DNA from: Lysinibacillus sp. ZYM-1 | GTDB lineage: Bacteria > Bacillota > Bacilli > Bacillales_A > Planococcaceae | Direction of reading: 5' to 3' | Assembly: GCF_001308875.1 (NCBI RefSeq) | Contig: NZ_KQ465110.1 | Span: forward strand, 143,620 to 207,619 | Length of the DNA: 64,000 nucleotides | Shown here: one piece after another, positions 1-7,814 of the stretch | Layout of the letters: the number at the start of each line of letters is the position of its first letter | Numbering within the stretch: position 1 is the stretch's first letter | Position numbers and translations under genes: made by a program | The notes under the pieces: generated by a model | Seen by the model: only the letters and a program-made list of their open reading frames with translations | Told to the model about the DNA's origin: nothing | Database searches by the model: none

Positions 1-1143
1 GTTCAAAGCGTAGAAATACCAGCTCCACCAATAAGAACAGCAATAGTTCCTGAAAGAGATACTATTAAAAATGTAGCTGAAAAGCTTTTAGAAAGAGCAA
101 GTGGTTATATTTTGGTAGGACAAGGGGTAAGAAATTCTGTAGAACAATTACTGGAGTTAGCTGAAATACTAAATTGGCCGATTATTACAACACCGCAAGC
201 CAAAGGGTACATCCCAGAGGATCATCCTCTTCTGATTGGTGTTTTCGGTTTTGCTGGCCATGAAGCTGCCTCAGAATTGATAGCTGAAGGTAATGGACAA
301 GTATTACTGATCGTGGGTTCAAGTTTAGGTGAAACAGCAACAAATAACTACAACTTAAACCTTACGAAAAATCGTCTATCTATTCAAATGGACTTTGATC
401 AATCTGTGTTCAACCGAAAATATGAAATTGATATACCCGTGCTAGGTGACATCCATATTAGTTTATTATTGCTTATTGAAGAACTAAGAGCTAAAGGTCA
501 AGCAAGAACTTCGTTTGAGGTTATAGAAACTAAAGAGATTTATGAAGCAGACACAGGGGAATATAACACGAAAAACGTATTGTTAACTATTCAAAAATAT
601 TTACCTGCCTCTACAAGATACGCTATTGATATTGGTGAATTTATGTCCTATGTCATTCATCATATGCAAGTAGTAGATTATGATACGTTTAATATAAATG
701 TCCACTTTGGAGCAATGGGAAGTGGGATTGGATCTGCCATAGGTTCAAAGTTAGCTGAACCCGAACGTCCTGTTGTATGTATCACAGGTGATGGATGCTT
801 TTTCATGCATGGAATGGAAATATTAACAGCAAAAGAATATAATCTGCCGATCTTATTTATTGTAATGAACAATGCCCGTTTAGGAATGGTATACCATGGA
901 CATGCTTTACAGTTTCGGCGTACTCACCCATCGTTTGAGCAACATCCAATTAATATTAGTGCTATGGCTTCCGCGATGGATATACCAAGTTTCCAAGTAA
1001 CAGAACTGCAAGATATTAACCATGATATACTTCATAACTTGTTGAATTTAAATGGGCCAGCAGTTTTGGAAGTAGTTTTAACAGATCATAATACACCTCC
1101 TATGGGAGATCGAGTTAAGTTTTTATCCTCTTTTGGAAAGTAG
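1..1143 (+). CDS. ThDP-dependent enzyme (acetolactate synthase/decarboxylase family), 5'-truncated
   Basis: The reading frame is open from base 1, so the gene begins outside the window and only the last 380 codons are present. The visible part covers the central domain and the C-terminal thiamine-diphosphate (ThDP) binding domain. The latter shows GDGCFFMHGMEI followed about 20 residues later by MNNARLGMVYHG, the GDG-N(22-26)-NN pattern that binds Mg-ThDP. Members of this superfamily decarboxylate or ligate 2-oxo acids (acetolactate synthase, benzoylformate or indolepyruvate decarboxylases). The substrate cannot be read from the sequence. No ilvN/ilvC-type neighbour follows, so it is probably not part of a branched-chain amino-acid operon. 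A bidirectional terminator follows closely. Confidence 0.85.
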   Translation, partial: VQSVEIPAPPIRTAIVPERDTIKNVAEKLLERASGYILVGQGVRNSVEQLLELAEILNWPIITTPQAKGYIPEDHPLLIGVFGFAGHEAASELIAEGNGQVLLIVGSSLGETATNNYNLNLTKNRLSIQMDFDQSVFNRKYEIDIPVLGDIHISLLLLIEELRAKGQARTSFEVIETKEIYEADTGEYNTKNVLLTIQKYLPASTRYAIDIGEFMSYVIHHMQVVDYDTFNINVHFGAMGSGIGSAIGSKLAEPERPVVCITGDGCFFMHGMEILTAKEYNLPILFIVMNNARLGMVYHGHALQFRRTHPSFEQHPINISAMASAMDIPSFQVTELQDINHDILHNLLNLNGPAVLEVVLTDHNTPPMGDRVKFLSSFGK

Positions 1144-1161
1144 ATTTTATCACTAACGATG

Positions 1162-1207
1162 AAAGGTCATATAGACGGGATGAATACCCCCTCTATATGA
1201 CCTTTTT
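1162..1207. terminator. Bidirectional intrinsic terminator
   Basis: A 14-bp inverted repeat (AAAGGTCATATAGA and its complement) is flanked by T-rich DNA. It sits between two genes that converge on it: the ThDP enzyme gene on the plus strand and the unknown protein gene on the minus strand. Confidence 0.8.
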
Positions 1208-1210
1208 AAT

Positions 1211-1801
1211 TTATAAATGCGCAAATGATTGTTGAATGACCCCGAGTATAGCACCTATTGTTTTTCCTTTGAAAGCATCTGAAACAGCTTCACCCGTGGG
1301 ATTTGAGTAATAGTAACTATCCATTGTATCATCGAAGTAATATCCGATACTTGCTAGTTCATGCTGTAAATTAGTTGGCAATTCCTTAAGCCCAGTTTGT
1401 TCTAAGAAGTAATTTGTAGAGTAGACCTTCACATCTATATCTCCTGCACCTGTATGTACGACAAACAAATCCTTTTCATGTTGAACAATCCATTGACCCT
1501 TTGAATATAAAGATAGCCTTGCTCCCTCTAGTGAGGAAATGGCATCCAAATTAACACCAAACATTTCATTTAGAATACTTCGAGCCTTTGCCCCTGTTAT
1601 ATTTCCCTCATATTGTTGTAGAAAGGAATCTATTGCCTCTCTCCCTGATAATGAAGAAATTCCTTCCATCTCTTTATTTACAATAGGAGCCTCATCTAAA
1701 TTAATTTTATAAATGAACTCTACAACATGCCAAATCTCCGTACTACTAATCTTTTCTTCATACGTCTCTAAATGCTGATCCATCATTTCTGCCTTCTTCA
1801 T
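1211..1801 (-). CDS. Protein of unknown function (196 aa)
   Basis: I do not recognise this protein. The start is placed at the ATG at 1801 because GGGAGGG lies 7 bases upstream; an upstream in-frame start would add 13 residues without a ribosome-binding site. There is no signal peptide or membrane segment. The N-terminal half is acidic and helical (MKKAEMMDQHLETYEEK). The C-terminal half is richer in beta-type and aromatic residues (IGYYFDDTMDSYYYSNPTG) and ends in a small hydrophobic helix. The neighbour on the same strand is the zinc-ribbon/LRR gene, about 90 bp upstream; the two could be co-transcribed, but nothing indicates a shared role. Confidence 0.65.
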   Translation of the reverse strand: MKKAEMMDQHLETYEEKISSTEIWHVVEFIYKINLDEAPIVNKEMEGISSLSGREAIDSFLQQYEGNITGAKARSILNEMFGVNLDAISSLEGARLSLYSKGQWIVQHEKDLFVVHTGAGDIDVKVYSTNYFLEQTGLKELPTNLQHELASIGYYFDDTMDSYYYSNPTGEAVSDAFKGKTIGAILGVIQQSFAHL

Positions 1802-1892
1802 CTTTCGGCCCTCCCATAAAACTATTCTATAGCCTCTCATACTGTAATAACCTAAAAATCCACACTTCTAATGTTTTAAATTGCACATGACC

Positions 1893-3767
1893 TTAATAAA
1901 CCATAATTCCCTTGTCTAGAGCGGATTGATTTTGTACCGGATTTCCTAAAATATATAGCTTTTTCAAATTCGGTAGATTCACTAAAGGCTCTATATTTGA
2001 AATAGCGTTGTTTTCCAAATGAAGCACTTCAATTTGTTGCCAATTGTCCAAAAAACTTAACGATTGTAATGAACTATCTTGTAAAGTAAATGAACGTAGA
2101 GCTGACAAACCAGCAAAGAAAGGCATCACCTTATCAACCTCATGCACCCAATCACCATTCCCTACTCGCATCGATACATCATTTAAAGTTAAATGTAACA
2201 GCACATTGTTCGTTAAAGGATGCTCATTAGTAAATTGAAAATTACATTTAGAACATTTTAATGTTTTCACATGTTTTAGATTGAATAGCTCGCTCGTTCC
2301 CTCTTCAAAAACTGTCTCGTCAAAATGTAGTGTTTGCAAATTGGGTAGGTCATTTAAAGAACTAATCTCTGTAAAAACCCCATACTCCCTCGCTGTAAGT
2401 TGTTCTAGCTTTGGATATTTCCGTAATTGTGCACCATTTAATGTCGAATCCGATCCACTTATATCCACAGTCAAATCTTTTAAACTAGGTGCCTCTAGCT
2501 TCGGTATAAAAGATCCTGTTATTTCCGCCTTCTTCAAATGGGGCGCTACTATCGGTAAAGTGTCGCCATAGTAACCCGTTAGCGTAAACTCTGTGAGTGA
2601 CGTTAGACTGTTCACAATATCAAGTAATTCCAATTGACCTGGAGAAGATAAACGTAGCTTTGTTAAAGACGACTTATTTCTCAATTTTTCTAAATTAGCG
2701 ATGTTCATATATTCAAGATCAAGTGATTGTAGATTAGGCATGTTTTGTATGAAATCAAGTGTTTTTAAATTTCTTACCGATGTAAGCTTCAGTTCCTGTA
2801 ATTGATTCAGTGAATAAAAAGAGCTAAAATCTGTCGCTTCACTATTATCGATCGTTAATGATTCTAAATTTGTTAAAGTAGACAGCCATTTAAAATCATT
2901 GGTAAATTTTAAAGACAGTGATTTTAGCGGCAATTTATTTAGAAGCTGGAAATCTGTGACCTCTTCCGTCAAATAAGATATTTCTAGTGATTGGAGATTG
3001 GGAAACTCTAATAATAAAGCAAGCTCATTATTGCTTCGAATTTGGATAGAGAGTTCTGAAACCGTAGATTTATCGCTAAAGTATTCCGCAATTTTACTAA
3101 AAGATTCATTAAAGCTTCCGGTATAGCTTTTTAAGTTTTTCAAATGTCGAAAGCTTACTTTTTCACTTTGCGATATTTCATAATCATTCATCAGCTTCAA
3201 TACAGTCAATCCAGTAAATGCTTCGAAGTCCTTTTGTTCAATTTTTTGTGTATTTAATAACTTATCCTTCATAATATAGGTAACAATTTCTGCTTCCTTA
3301 TTTGTAAACGGATCATCCAGACTGTAATCAAAATGCCATTGATCCTCAGAAAAATAGGCAGCCAAATAACGGATGCTTGCAATTTCTTCTTTACTTGGCA
3401 TTACATCCCCCTTTTCAAAAACATCTTTTAAAAAGAGTAGTAAAACCTCGCTTTCTGGTATTGTTCGTACAGATGTCTCTCCATAATTTCCTTCTTCTTT
3501 TTGATTGTTGCTTAAAAGCAAATAACCAAAAAATACACATAGAAAGACTATCGGTATAAGAAGAAATACTTTTAAATTCGTTTTTGGACGTGTCGCTGTA
3601 TGAGGAGCAGTTGTACCATAATAATTATTAATCGTTTGATCTACATAATAGACTTTATTTTCTTTTAACATTATTTCAGTATCACAAAATGGACATTTGA
3701 ATGATTGCCCCTCTTTAAATTCAATGTTTCCATTACAATTAGGGCATTTTAATGTAACAAATTCCAC
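1893..3767 (-). CDS. Zinc-ribbon, single-TM, leucine-rich-repeat protein
   Basis: The 624-residue protein has three parts. Residues 1-33 form a zinc ribbon with two CxxC knuckles (LKCPNCNG and FKCPFCDTE). One hydrophobic segment follows near residues 66-86 (VFLLIPIVFLCVFFGYLLLS). A long region from about residue 180 to the C-terminus consists of irregular leucine-rich repeats of 20-24 residues (for example LPNLQSLEI, LTNLESLTI, MPNLQSLDL, LPNLKKLYI). A GTG start at 3767 is chosen because AGGGGG lies 7 bases upstream; a longer ATG version would begin inside that ribosome-binding site. The zinc ribbon should be cytoplasmic and the LRR domain extracellular if the membrane segment is a signal anchor. 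LRR domains usually bind protein partners; the partner is unknown. No sortase or GW anchor is present, so it is not a classical internalin. Confidence 0.7.
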   Translation of the reverse strand: MEFVTLKCPNCNGNIEFKEGQSFKCPFCDTEIMLKENKVYYVDQTINNYYGTTAPHTATRPKTNLKVFLLIPIVFLCVFFGYLLLSNNQKEEGNYGETSVRTIPESEVLLLFLKDVFEKGDVMPSKEEIASIRYLAAYFSEDQWHFDYSLDDPFTNKEAEIVTYIMKDKLLNTQKIEQKDFEAFTGLTVLKLMNDYEISQSEKVSFRHLKNLKSYTGSFNESFSKIAEYFSDKSTVSELSIQIRSNNELALLLEFPNLQSLEISYLTEEVTDFQLLNKLPLKSLSLKFTNDFKWLSTLTNLESLTIDNSEATDFSSFYSLNQLQELKLTSVRNLKTLDFIQNMPNLQSLDLEYMNIANLEKLRNKSSLTKLRLSSPGQLELLDIVNSLTSLTEFTLTGYYGDTLPIVAPHLKKAEITGSFIPKLEAPSLKDLTVDISGSDSTLNGAQLRKYPKLEQLTAREYGVFTEISSLNDLPNLQTLHFDETVFEEGTSELFNLKHVKTLKCSKCNFQFTNEHPLTNNVLLHLTLNDVSMRVGNGDWVHEVDKVMPFFAGLSALRSFTLQDSSLQSLSFLDNWQQIEVLHLENNAISNIEPLVNLPNLKKLYILGNPVQNQSALDKGIMVY

Positions 3768-4031
3768 TGACAATCCCCCCTCCCTGTCTATTTCCAATTA
3801 AGCTTAGTGGTCTGAAAAATAAATGTCAATATTTCTAATAAACACTAATCATATCCCTCCTTTAGATCTACAATAAAAATGCTGTGGTGGCCTATATGCA
3901 ATCCCCATTAATTTAAAGAGGAACATCTTCGAATTTTCTTATTTGTGGCTAAGCTAATTAATTGTGAAGAAATAAAGGAAATATGTTATCTTTTTGCAAG
4001 GTAGTATTTTGGAAAGAGAGGATATTCATCA

Positions 4032-5009
4032 ATGAATCAAAATAATTTCTGGCTTGATTTACCGCGGCCATTTTTCATTTTAGCACCTATGGAGGATGTG
4101 ACAGATGTTGTATTTCGTCATGTCATTAGTGAGGCAGGTCATCCCGACGTATTTTTCACAGAATTCACAAATACGACAAGCTATTGCCAGCCAGACGGCA
4201 TGGATAGCGTGCGTAACCGCTTAGCTTTCACAGAAGATGAGCAGCCGATTGTTGCTCATATTTGGGGAGACAACCCTGAACATTTCCGTCAAATGAGTAT
4301 CGGCATGAAAGAGCTGGGCTTTAAAGGGATCGATATTAATATGGGTTGCCCAGTCGATAATGTAGCTGAGCGAGGAAAAGGGGCAGGCTTAATTCTTCAT
4401 CCTGAATTAGCCTCAGAAATTGTCCAAGCTGCAAAAGCAGGTGGTTTACCTGTTAGCGTAAAAACAAGACTAGGCTTTACTGATATAGCAGAGTGGCGTG
4501 AGTGGCTCACTCATATTTTAAAACAAGACATCGCTAATCTTTCTATTCATCTACGTACACGAGAAGAAATGAGTAAGGTCCCCGCACATTGGGAATTGAT
4601 TGCAGATATTAAAAAACTACGGGATGAAATAGCTCCTGGAACATTGCTAACGATCAACGGTGATATTCCTGACCGAGTAACAGGTTTAAAATTAGCTGAG
4701 CAATACGGTATCGATGGGGTAATGATTGGGAGAGGTGTGTTTTCAAACCCCTATGCCTTTGAACATGAGCCAAAGGAGCATAGTGCGGAGGAATACCTGA
4801 ACTTGCTATCCCTTCACCTCAATCTCCATGATCATTATTCTAAGGAATTTGAAACTCGTTCATTTAAAGCATTACAACGTTTCTTTAAAATATATGTGCG
4901 CGGCTTCAAGGGAGCTAGTCAATTACGAATTCAATTAATAAACGCAAGTTCTACCAATGAGGTACGTGAACTACTTGCAGCGTTTACTGGAAACGAATTA
5001 ATAAAATAA
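4032..5009 (+). CDS. tRNA-dihydrouridine synthase family protein
   Basis: This 325-residue TIM-barrel flavoprotein belongs to the Dus family, which uses FMN and NADPH to reduce uridines in tRNA to dihydrouridine. The N-terminal [15 protein letters not shown] matches the family FMN-phosphate/loop motif. [10 protein letters not shown] carries the catalytic cysteine, followed by [32 protein letters not shown] and [12 protein letters not shown], all in the expected order. The start is supported by a GA-rich ribosome-binding site (AGAGAGGAT) about 9 bases upstream. It is a single-gene unit ending in its own terminator. Which tRNA position it modifies cannot be told, and it is not in the dusB-lysS context. 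Confidence 0.9.
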   Translation: MNQNNFWLDLPRPFFILAPMEDVTDVVFRHVISEAGHPDVFFTEFTNTTSYCQPDGMDSVRNRLAFTEDEQPIVAHIWGDNPEHFRQMSIGMKELGFKGIDINMGCPVDNVAERGKGAGLILHPELASEIVQAAKAGGLPVSVKTRLGFTDIAEWREWLTHILKQDIANLSIHLRTREEMSKVPAHWELIADIKKLRDEIAPGTLLTINGDIPDRVTGLKLAEQYGIDGVMIGRGVFSNPYAFEHEPKEHSAEEYLNLLSLHLNLHDHYSKEFETRSFKALQRFFKIYVRGFKGASQLRIQLINASSTNEVRELLAAFTGNELIK

Positions 5010-5020
5010 GCCTTCATAAT

Positions 5021-5056
5021 AAAGGAGACTGGCTATTGCAAGCCAATCTCCTTTTT
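5021..5056 (+). terminator. Intrinsic terminator of the dus-family gene
   Basis: The stem GGAGACTGGCT/AGCCAATCTCC has one mismatch and is followed by TTTTT. It may also serve the opposing MBL hydrolase gene. Confidence 0.75.
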
Positions 5057-5093
5057 GGTTGCTTTGTCATACATTTCGATACATTTTAGAAGA

Positions 5094-5903
5094 CTACTGC
5101 TCTTCTGAACTTTCTTTATAGATCATCTCTTTATTGTCAGTATGAATGCTTTTCATTCCCTCAAAAAATGAATACTCACTCCTTAAATAATTTTCTAACT
5201 CTCCTTTATCTTGCGGAAGCTGAGTTAAGTAATACTTTGAGCTATCGATTCTTTTTTGAATTTCTTGTTGATTTTGGGTCGTCATTCCGTGACCGGGTAT
5301 ATGGGTTGTGATTGCATGATTAAGTAAAATCTTTTCAGCCTTATTCATCGTATTCACATAATCCTTATAGCTGCTAAAGATGAACGGAAATTCAACATCG
5401 GACAAGTAATCGCCCGAAAGAAATAACCCGAATGGCTCTATCACTGTAAATAAGCCATCATCTGTGTGACCAGGGGCTTGATAAAAGGTCATCGTGATCG
5501 AATCTAACTCTAATGTATATCCATCCTCTGAAACGACAATATCAACTGTAGGATATACAGGGAAATAACTCCTATGTAAATAATATTTCTGATCAAATTG
5601 ATGAATTTTTTGAACGCTTTCTGCTTTATTCGAATAGTCATCAAATCGTTTAGAGGCAATTACCTTGGCCTTTGGAAACGCTCCTGAACCAATAATATGG
5701 TCAAAATCACTATGCGTATAAATAATATATAGTTGTTTGTCACCTTGAATGTTGTTTATAAAATCTTGAATTTCTTGAATTTCACTAGGTAACCAATTAG
5801 GATCTGTCATAATGATTGCTTCATTCGTTTGAATGATTGCCGAGGTAGTCATATATAATGCACTTTGAAAAACTGTAATAGTATTGTTTTGGAATTGAAT
5901 CAT
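5094..5903 (-). CDS. MBL-fold metallohydrolase
   Basis: The 269-residue protein has a metallo-beta-lactamase fold. The metal-binding signature appears as THSDFDHIIGSG (an HxxxDH variant with serine in place of the second histidine). APGHTDDGLF supplies the next His/Asp ligands and IPGHGMTT the last histidine. No signal peptide is seen. The family hydrolyses thioesters, phosphodiesters, lactones or beta-lactams; the substrate here is unknown. The missing middle histidine could weaken one metal site and separates it from typical class B beta-lactamases. It is a monocistronic unit that converges with the dus-family gene and diverges from the MFS gene. Confidence 0.8.
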   Translation of the reverse strand: MIQFQNNTITVFQSALYMTTSAIIQTNEAIIMTDPNWLPSEIQEIQDFINNIQGDKQLYIIYTHSDFDHIIGSGAFPKAKVIASKRFDDYSNKAESVQKIHQFDQKYYLHRSYFPVYPTVDIVVSEDGYTLELDSITMTFYQAPGHTDDGLFTVIEPFGLFLSGDYLSDVEFPFIFSSYKDYVNTMNKAEKILLNHAITTHIPGHGMTTQNQQEIQKRIDSSKYYLTQLPQDKGELENYLRSEYSFFEGMKSIHTDNKEMIYKESSEEQ

Positions 5904-6216
5904 CTTGAACCTTCCTTTTCCCCTTTTAAAGGTAGCATCTTTGAGTTAGTATGGTAGATTTTGAACAAGGCTTCTTAATGTAAAAATTCGTGCAAACTTA
6001 GTAAATTCCTGCTTCAAGAAAAAGTGTAACGTAACAGGAATGATGTTTAAGCATATTTCATGTAGCTATTAAAATCAGTAACCTTATCGATAGTGGAAAT
6101 CCAATAACCCCATGCAATCTAGAAAGATTTTTCTTGTAAAAATATTTTATGATATGATGTTTAGGTTGTTTATCTACTCTGTGACACATCTATATTCATC
6201 TAAGAAAGAGGTATTT
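5904..6216. other. Intergenic region between divergent MBL and MFS genes
   Basis: This 313-bp AT-rich stretch should hold the promoters of both divergent genes. No well-spaced consensus sigma-A pair or known riboswitch stands out, and there is no supported coding frame. Confidence 0.5.
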
Positions 6217-7401
6217 ATGCACCACACACAATTATCCAAGCGACATTGGTTACTTATTTTAACACTTACTTCATTAACATTTGTGCTGGGGACAAGTGAA
6301 TTTGTCATAGTCGGAATCTTAACTGATATTTCTTCAAGTCTACAAATGACAAATGCAAAAGCAGGCACACTCGTTTCTGCATTTGCCCTTACATTTGCCG
6401 TTGCTACACCACTCGTGATGTCCGCAACAAGTCACTTTCCAAAGCGTAAATGGATGTTGTTTTTGATAGCATCTTTCATCGTCTTTAATGCTTTGTGTAT
6501 CATTTCTACGAACTACATTATGCTGTTGCTACTTCGTATTATGACAGCGGTTGTAACAGGCGTTTTAATTTCTCTAGCCATGATTGTTGCAAGCGAAACC
6601 ATGCCGAGTAACAAACGTGGACTTGCCATTTCATTCGTTTTCGGCGGTTTCACACTGGCAAATGTCGTGGGGGTACCAATTGGTATTGTAATTTCCAACT
6701 CGTATGGATGGAATGCCACTTTCATGTTAACCACTTTACTAGGAGGGGTTGCATTTTGGGCATCCTTTTTCGTCTTACCAAAAGGGCTCAGTCAAGTACG
6801 TAGCTCCATACGGGATCAGTTTTCTCTCATAATCAAGCCACGTATTTTAATGGCCTTTTTCATTCCTGCCCTAGGATTTGGTGCAACTTACGCGGTCTTT
6901 ACGTACCTTGTTCCTATTTTGAAGGGAATGGGGGCTCCAAATCATTCTATTAGTTTCATCCTTTTTGGATATGGGTTTATTTCGATATTCAGCAATATTC
7001 TCGCTGGCAAAATTGCCAATCACAATCCTATCGGTCGCCTTCGGTTTGTTTTTCTCGTGCAGGCAATTGTTCTAATATGTTTATTTTGGACTACCAATCA
7101 TTTTATTTTAGGACTAGTAAACATCGGATTAATGTCGTTAATGGCGATCCTGCTAACAACATCTACTCAGCTTTATTTAATTGATCTAGCTGAAATTTAC
7201 CAACCAAGTGCTAAAGGATTGGCCGCTTCACTTATGCCCGTTGCGAGTAACGTAGGTATCGCTTTTGGTTCTGCATTAGGCGGAATTGTCTATCATCAAG
7301 GGAATTTAATGAATGTAACATGGGTCGGTGGGCTCGTTGCAGTCTGTGCAAGTCTACTAACATTTTTTAGTCATCACTTAGATCAAAAACAATCAACATA
7401 A
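6217..7401 (+). CDS. MFS drug/sugar efflux-type permease
   Basis: A 394-residue membrane protein with about 12 predicted hydrophobic helices. It belongs to the major facilitator superfamily, DHA1 group (AraJ/YdhP/Cmx-like). The family-typical N-terminus LGTSEFVIVGILTDIS and the A-like loop FPKRKWML between helices 2 and 3 are visible. The start at 6217 follows AAGAGG with 6 bases spacing and begins directly before the first helix; a longer reading frame from 6112 adds an implausible extension. DHA1 members export small molecules by proton antiport; the substrate cannot be inferred. A strong terminator isolates the gene. Confidence 0.85.
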   Translation: MHHTQLSKRHWLLILTLTSLTFVLGTSEFVIVGILTDISSSLQMTNAKAGTLVSAFALTFAVATPLVMSATSHFPKRKWMLFLIASFIVFNALCIISTNYIMLLLLRIMTAVVTGVLISLAMIVASETMPSNKRGLAISFVFGGFTLANVVGVPIGIVISNSYGWNATFMLTTLLGGVAFWASFFVLPKGLSQVRSSIRDQFSLIIKPRILMAFFIPALGFGATYAVFTYLVPILKGMGAPNHSISFILFGYGFISIFSNILAGKIANHNPIGRLRFVFLVQAIVLICLFWTTNHFILGLVNIGLMSLMAILLTTSTQLYLIDLAEIYQPSAKGLAASLMPVASNVGIAFGSALGGIVYHQGNLMNVTWVGGLVAVCASLLTFFSHHLDQKQST

Positions 7402-7445
7402 AAAACGAAAGACATTTACTGTTGAGATAGTTTACAAACACTCTT

Positions 7446-7482
7446 AGCTGGCGATTTGTAAAAAAAATCGCCAGTTATTTTT
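7446..7482 (+). terminator. Intrinsic terminator of the MFS gene
   Basis: CTGGCGATTT pairs with AAATCGCCAG and is followed by TTATTTTTATTT. Confidence 0.85.
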
Positions 7483-7499
7483 ATTTCCAAAACCACACT

Positions 7500-7616
7500 C
7501 TAAAAAGATTTCTCCTCCAATAATGGCCTCTCTCCTCTTCTATAAGCTACTACTCGACCGACTATACCTACATCGGCTGTTTTGATAGGATTAATTGAAA
7601 AAATTTGGATAGGCAT
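7500..7616 (-). pseudogene. Possible gene remnant (38 codons, LexA/S24-like tail)
   Basis: A short minus-strand frame reads MPIQIFSINPIKTADVGIVG followed by RVVAYRRGERPLLEEKSF. The VGIVGRVVAYRR part faintly resembles the C-terminal strand of LexA/S24 peptidases (consensus-like VxIxGKVVGxxR). There is no ribosome-binding site and a stop lies two codons upstream of the ATG, so it is at most a fragment. It may equally be chance coding in a 400-bp gap. Confidence 0.2.
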
Positions 7617-7745
7617 TTCTCATTTGAAAGTTCTACTTTTTTATTCAATTTCTAGGAAGATAGATTTAATCTATACTTCTCAAAATGATACTAATTATCA
7701 ATATTTCATAATATTTAAATATTCCAATACTCGAACTAATTAAAT

Positions 7746-7786
7746 TGTGATAAATTGGAAATATCACACTAAACTGAAAAGTGTGA
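7746..7786 (+). promoter_or_regulatory. Overlapping alternative hairpins in the protease leader
   Basis: TGTGATA (7746-7752) can pair with TATCACA (7762-7768). The same segment, as TCACACT (7764-7770), can instead pair with AGTGTGA (7780-7786). The two helices are mutually exclusive and lie 10-70 bases upstream of the protease start. Alternatively the half-sites are overlapping operators for a repressor. Confidence 0.35.
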
Positions 7787-7814
7787 CAATTAGAGGCGGA
7801 GGAGGAAATGAGAT

